Source of the DNA: Ignavibacteriales bacterium
GTDB lineage: Bacteria; Bacteroidota; Ignavibacteria; Ignavibacteriales; Melioribacteraceae
NCBI GenBank assembly: GCA_016929735.1
Contig: JAFGID010000094.1
Span: 1-7,472, forward strand
Direction: 5' to 3'
Length of the DNA: 7,472 bases
The notes beneath the pieces are model-generated. The model searched no databases, was not told the origin of the DNA, and saw only the letters and a list, made by a program, of their open reading frames with translations. The translations under genes were made by a program, and so were the position numbers. This document shows, piece by piece, positions 5,600 to 7,472 of this stretch; position 1 is the first letter of the stretch, and every line of letters starts with the position of its first letter.

Positions 5600-7111
5600 A
5601 TGAAAATGATATATATTTCTATTATTATGTTTCTCTCTATTTTACCTGCAATGACTAATAACCTGCTATGGGCTGGTTCTGTTATTTATGTGGATGGCAG
5701 TAATACTGGTTATGAGGATGGAAGTAAAGAACATCCATATAATACCATTCAAGAAGGGATAAGCGCATCGTCTGATTGGGGAGATACAGTACAAGTTGCG
5801 ACTGGGGCATATTACGAATGTGTGTCAATTTATAAAAATCTCACACTTATTGGTTCAGGGAGAAACAATACCAATATAATTGCTACTTCAATTGATTCGA
5901 ATACTGTTTCCTTCACAGAGGGCGCTACAAGTGGAACAATAATTGAGAAATTCAAAATTACATCAGGAAAATATGGGATATATTGTGGAACGTATTCTTA
6001 TCCAACTATTAAAGATAATATTATCAGCAACAACTATCGAGGTGTTTATTGTGCTGATCATTCAAACCCAGATACTATTGCTGACAATGAAATTAGTAGC
6101 AATATTGATGACGGAATCTTTCTTAAGTGGCATACAAGCCCTCTAATTAAAAATAACAACATCAATAACAACGGAGAGTGTGGTATTGAGTCTGATGATT
6201 CAGGTGCAACCATCGATCATAATATCATAACTAATAACTCTATCGGTGTTTATCATAATTGGTTAAAAGATATGATCATTACTAACAATATTATTATTGA
6301 CAATTCCAATTATGGTATTTATTGCAATAACACCTACTCTGACAATCCTACTATTACTAATAATATTATCTCTGATAATTCTATTATGCTAAATTTTCGT
6401 TCGAATCCAATTTATGTAAATAACACCACTGTAAATTGTGGAATTTCCTGTCGTTTGAGTTGTTATCCAATCATTATGAATAATATAATTATAGAAGGCT
6501 TCATTAATACAGTAAATGATAGTCTTCCATTAATTGACTATAATAATATGTGGAATAGTCAGTATATCAACTGTACTGCAGGACCTCAAGATATTTCAGC
6601 TGATCCTCTATTTGTTAATCCTGAAAGTAACGATTATCATATTTCTCCCAACTCTCCTTGTATTGATGCTGGTAATCCAGAGCAACAATATAATGATCCA
6701 GAAGATTCAGCAAATTTTGGATATGCTTTATATCCAGCACTTGGTACTGTTATAAATGACATGGGTGCTTATGGTGGACCTGGTGCTGCCAATTGGTGTG
6801 TTATGACTAATATTAATCCTAACCATCAGGAATTAAAAAAATTAATCATTAGCTATAGACTCTTATATAACTACCCAAATCCTTTCAATTATGGAACGAA
6901 TATATTTTTTTATCTCCCCAAAGACGAAATGGTGACGCTTAAGGTCTACGATATGCTCGGTCACGAGGTTCGGACACTTATGAACGAGATCAAACAAGCA
7001 GGTACACATAAAGCTTCATTTGATGCATTAGATTTATCCAGCGGTCTTTATCTTTACAGGTTAGAAACTCCCTCTTTTACGCAGTCTTGTAAGATGTTAT
7101 TAATAAAATAA
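5600..7111 (+). CDS. Secreted parallel beta-helix protein with T9SS-type sorting tail
   Basis: GGAGGAG (5587-5593) lies six bases before ATG 5600, which also yields a proper signal peptide (MKMIYISIIMFLSILP through LLWAG). The TTG at 5576 is a poor alternative. The protein has 503 residues. From about residue 28 it reads VIYVDGSN, HPYNTIQEGI, the standard opening of DUF1565/NosD-like right-handed beta-helices, followed by many Asn-rich coils of the form 'xITNNIIxxN' up to about residue 330. Residues 335-390 (DPLFVNPESNDYH, SPCIDAGNP, DMGAYGGPG) are the closing segment often seen before a C-terminal anchor. Residues 423-503 (YNYPNPFNYGTNIFFYLP, VKVYDMLGxEVRTL-like, SSGLYLYRLET, KMLLIK) form a type A sorting domain, which directs proteins through the type IX secretion system to the cell surface or medium. 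The usual NPFNP is NPFNY here. The helix may bind or cleave polysaccharide; no catalytic residues can be named. Confidence 0.88.
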   Translation: MKMIYISIIMFLSILPAMTNNLLWAGSVIYVDGSNTGYEDGSKEHPYNTIQEGISASSDWGDTVQVATGAYYECVSIYKNLTLIGSGRNNTNIIATSIDSNTVSFTEGATSGTIIEKFKITSGKYGIYCGTYSYPTIKDNIISNNYRGVYCADHSNPDTIADNEISSNIDDGIFLKWHTSPLIKNNNINNNGECGIESDDSGATIDHNIITNNSIGVYHNWLKDMIITNNIIIDNSNYGIYCNNTYSDNPTITNNIISDNSIMLNFRSNPIYVNNTTVNCGISCRLSCYPIIMNNIIIEGFINTVNDSLPLIDYNNMWNSQYINCTAGPQDISADPLFVNPESNDYHISPNSPCIDAGNPEQQYNDPEDSANFGYALYPALGTVINDMGAYGGPGAANWCVMTNINPNHQELKKLIISYRLLYNYPNPFNYGTNIFFYLPKDEMVTLKVYDMLGHEVRTLMNEIKQAGTHKASFDALDLSSGLYLYRLETPSFTQSCKMLLIK

Positions 7112-7223
7112 TTAGTTGTATATAGCGATTGGGGCTAACATTAGCGTTAACTTTTCAACCAGAAACCTTAAAAATGCCAAAGACCCCAAAATAATAGCCA
7201 ACAACATAAATAAACCTAACAAT
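7112..7223. other. Convergent intergenic spacer, no gene seen
   Basis: The segment follows the beta-helix stop codon. It contains only weak pairing (CTAA/TTAG around 7135-7144, TAAC/GTTA around 7136-7149) and no good plus-strand terminator. The minus strand is open without a stop for about 60 codons across this spacer and the adjacent terminator and reads as hydrophobic residues, but it has no usable start codon and is not called. Confidence 0.4.
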
Positions 7224-7259
7224 AAAAAAACAGCGCCCGATCCAAGACCAAACGCTGTT
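7224..7259 (-). terminator. Strand-specific rho-independent terminator of the permease gene
   Basis: Read on the minus strand, AACAGCGUUUGGUC pairs over 14 bp with GAUCGGGCGCUGUU across a UUG loop, four of the pairs being G-U wobbles, and U5 follows (7224-7228). On the plus strand the wobbles become C-A mismatches, so the hairpin works only for the leftward transcript. It lies about 65 bp after the permease stop. Confidence 0.82.
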
Positions 7260-7324
7260 CTTGAAATGAAATAATTAATTCCATCTATGAAACCAGGTTT
7301 GAATTACAATAAGTCATTCATCGA

Positions 7325-7472
7325 TTATTCAGCCCCTGTTTTTACCACTCCAAACGATTTCACCACCAAAGCCAGCAACAAAAATATCCCCAAAAACAAA
7401 ATCACTGCTGGACCGCTGGGCACATCCATTTTCCAGGAGAAAAACAGTCCGAACATGGTAACGATGGTTCCG
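7325..7472 (-). CDS. Metal ABC transporter permease (ABC-3 family), C-terminal end
   Basis: Only the last 48 residues are in the window; the gene continues past the right edge. They read GTIVTMFGLFFSWKMD, VPSGPAVILFLGIFLLL, ALVVKSFGVVKTGAE, ending at TAA (7325-7327). A hydrophobic segment, the short loop (D)xPSGPAV, and a final transmembrane helix is the usual end of the ABC-3 permeases that import zinc, manganese or iron chelates (ZnuB/MntB/TroC type), where GLxLSxxxDxPSGxxIVL is typical. The protein would sit in the inner membrane with an ATPase and a periplasmic binding protein. The metal cannot be told from this fragment. The minus-strand terminator at 7224-7259 ends the transcript, so the permease is the last gene of its operon. 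Confidence 0.7.
   Translation of the reverse strand, partial: GTIVTMFGLFFSWKMDVPSGPAVILFLGIFLLLALVVKSFGVVKTGAE

Noticed and set aside
7112..7309. Minus-strand open frame of about 63 codons with hydrophobic, membrane-like translation
   Set aside because: An in-frame TAA separates the only good ATG (MNDLL) from it, no other usable start gives a reasonable protein, and a strong strand-specific terminator lies in its middle. AT-rich DNA often reads as Leu/Ile/Phe.

Overview
The window looks like chromosomal DNA from a Gram-negative, AT-rich bacterium of the FCB superphylum, probably outside Bacteroidota (a Calditrichota-, KSB1- or Ignavibacteriota-like lineage). The evidence is a secreted beta-helix protein with a C-terminal tail containing YNYPNPFN, typical of type IX secretion sorting domains in these phyla, a lipoprotein with a clear lipobox, and conventional TTGACA-17-TATATT promoters instead of the Bacteroidota type. 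The lineage assignment is inference.

Left flank (1-1700): the 3' end of an alpha/beta hydrolase gene on the plus strand converges on a minus-strand lipoprotein gene, with a shared bidirectional terminator between them. The lipoprotein has a thioredoxin fold followed by TPR-like repeats. Its frame carries an in-frame TGA exactly where the first cysteine of the CxxC redox motif should be (U-G-G-C). A SECIS-like hairpin with an AGGU apical loop starts 10 nt downstream. I read this as a candidate selenoprotein and consider it the most interesting single observation.

Structured spacer (1847-2017): four short hairpins in a row, probably a REP- or MITE-like element or the remnant of one.

Accessory region (2031-7111, visibly more AT-rich, all plus strand): three modules, each preceded by a copy of the same roughly 45-bp promoter-bearing repeat (2031, 2694, 3435). 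Module 1 is an overlapping BrnT/BrnA-type toxin-antitoxin pair whose antitoxin has an unusual C-terminus. Module 2 is a PIN-domain toxin gene reduced by internal deletion to its N- and C-terminal ends, still overlapping an intact ribbon-helix-helix antitoxin gene, with a perfect 10-bp inverted repeat at the promoter. Module 3 is a coupled pair: a secreted, possibly carbohydrate-binding beta-sandwich protein, then a membrane-anchored protein with HEAT-like and pentapeptide repeats. A fourth gene, without the repeat, encodes the secreted beta-helix protein with the sorting tail.

Right flank (7112-7472): a minus-strand terminator follows the C-terminal end of an ABC-3-family metal transporter permease gene that runs off the window. 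The accessory genes therefore sit between two ordinary chromosomal genes, which suggests a variable locus built from separately acquired modules that share a promoter sequence.
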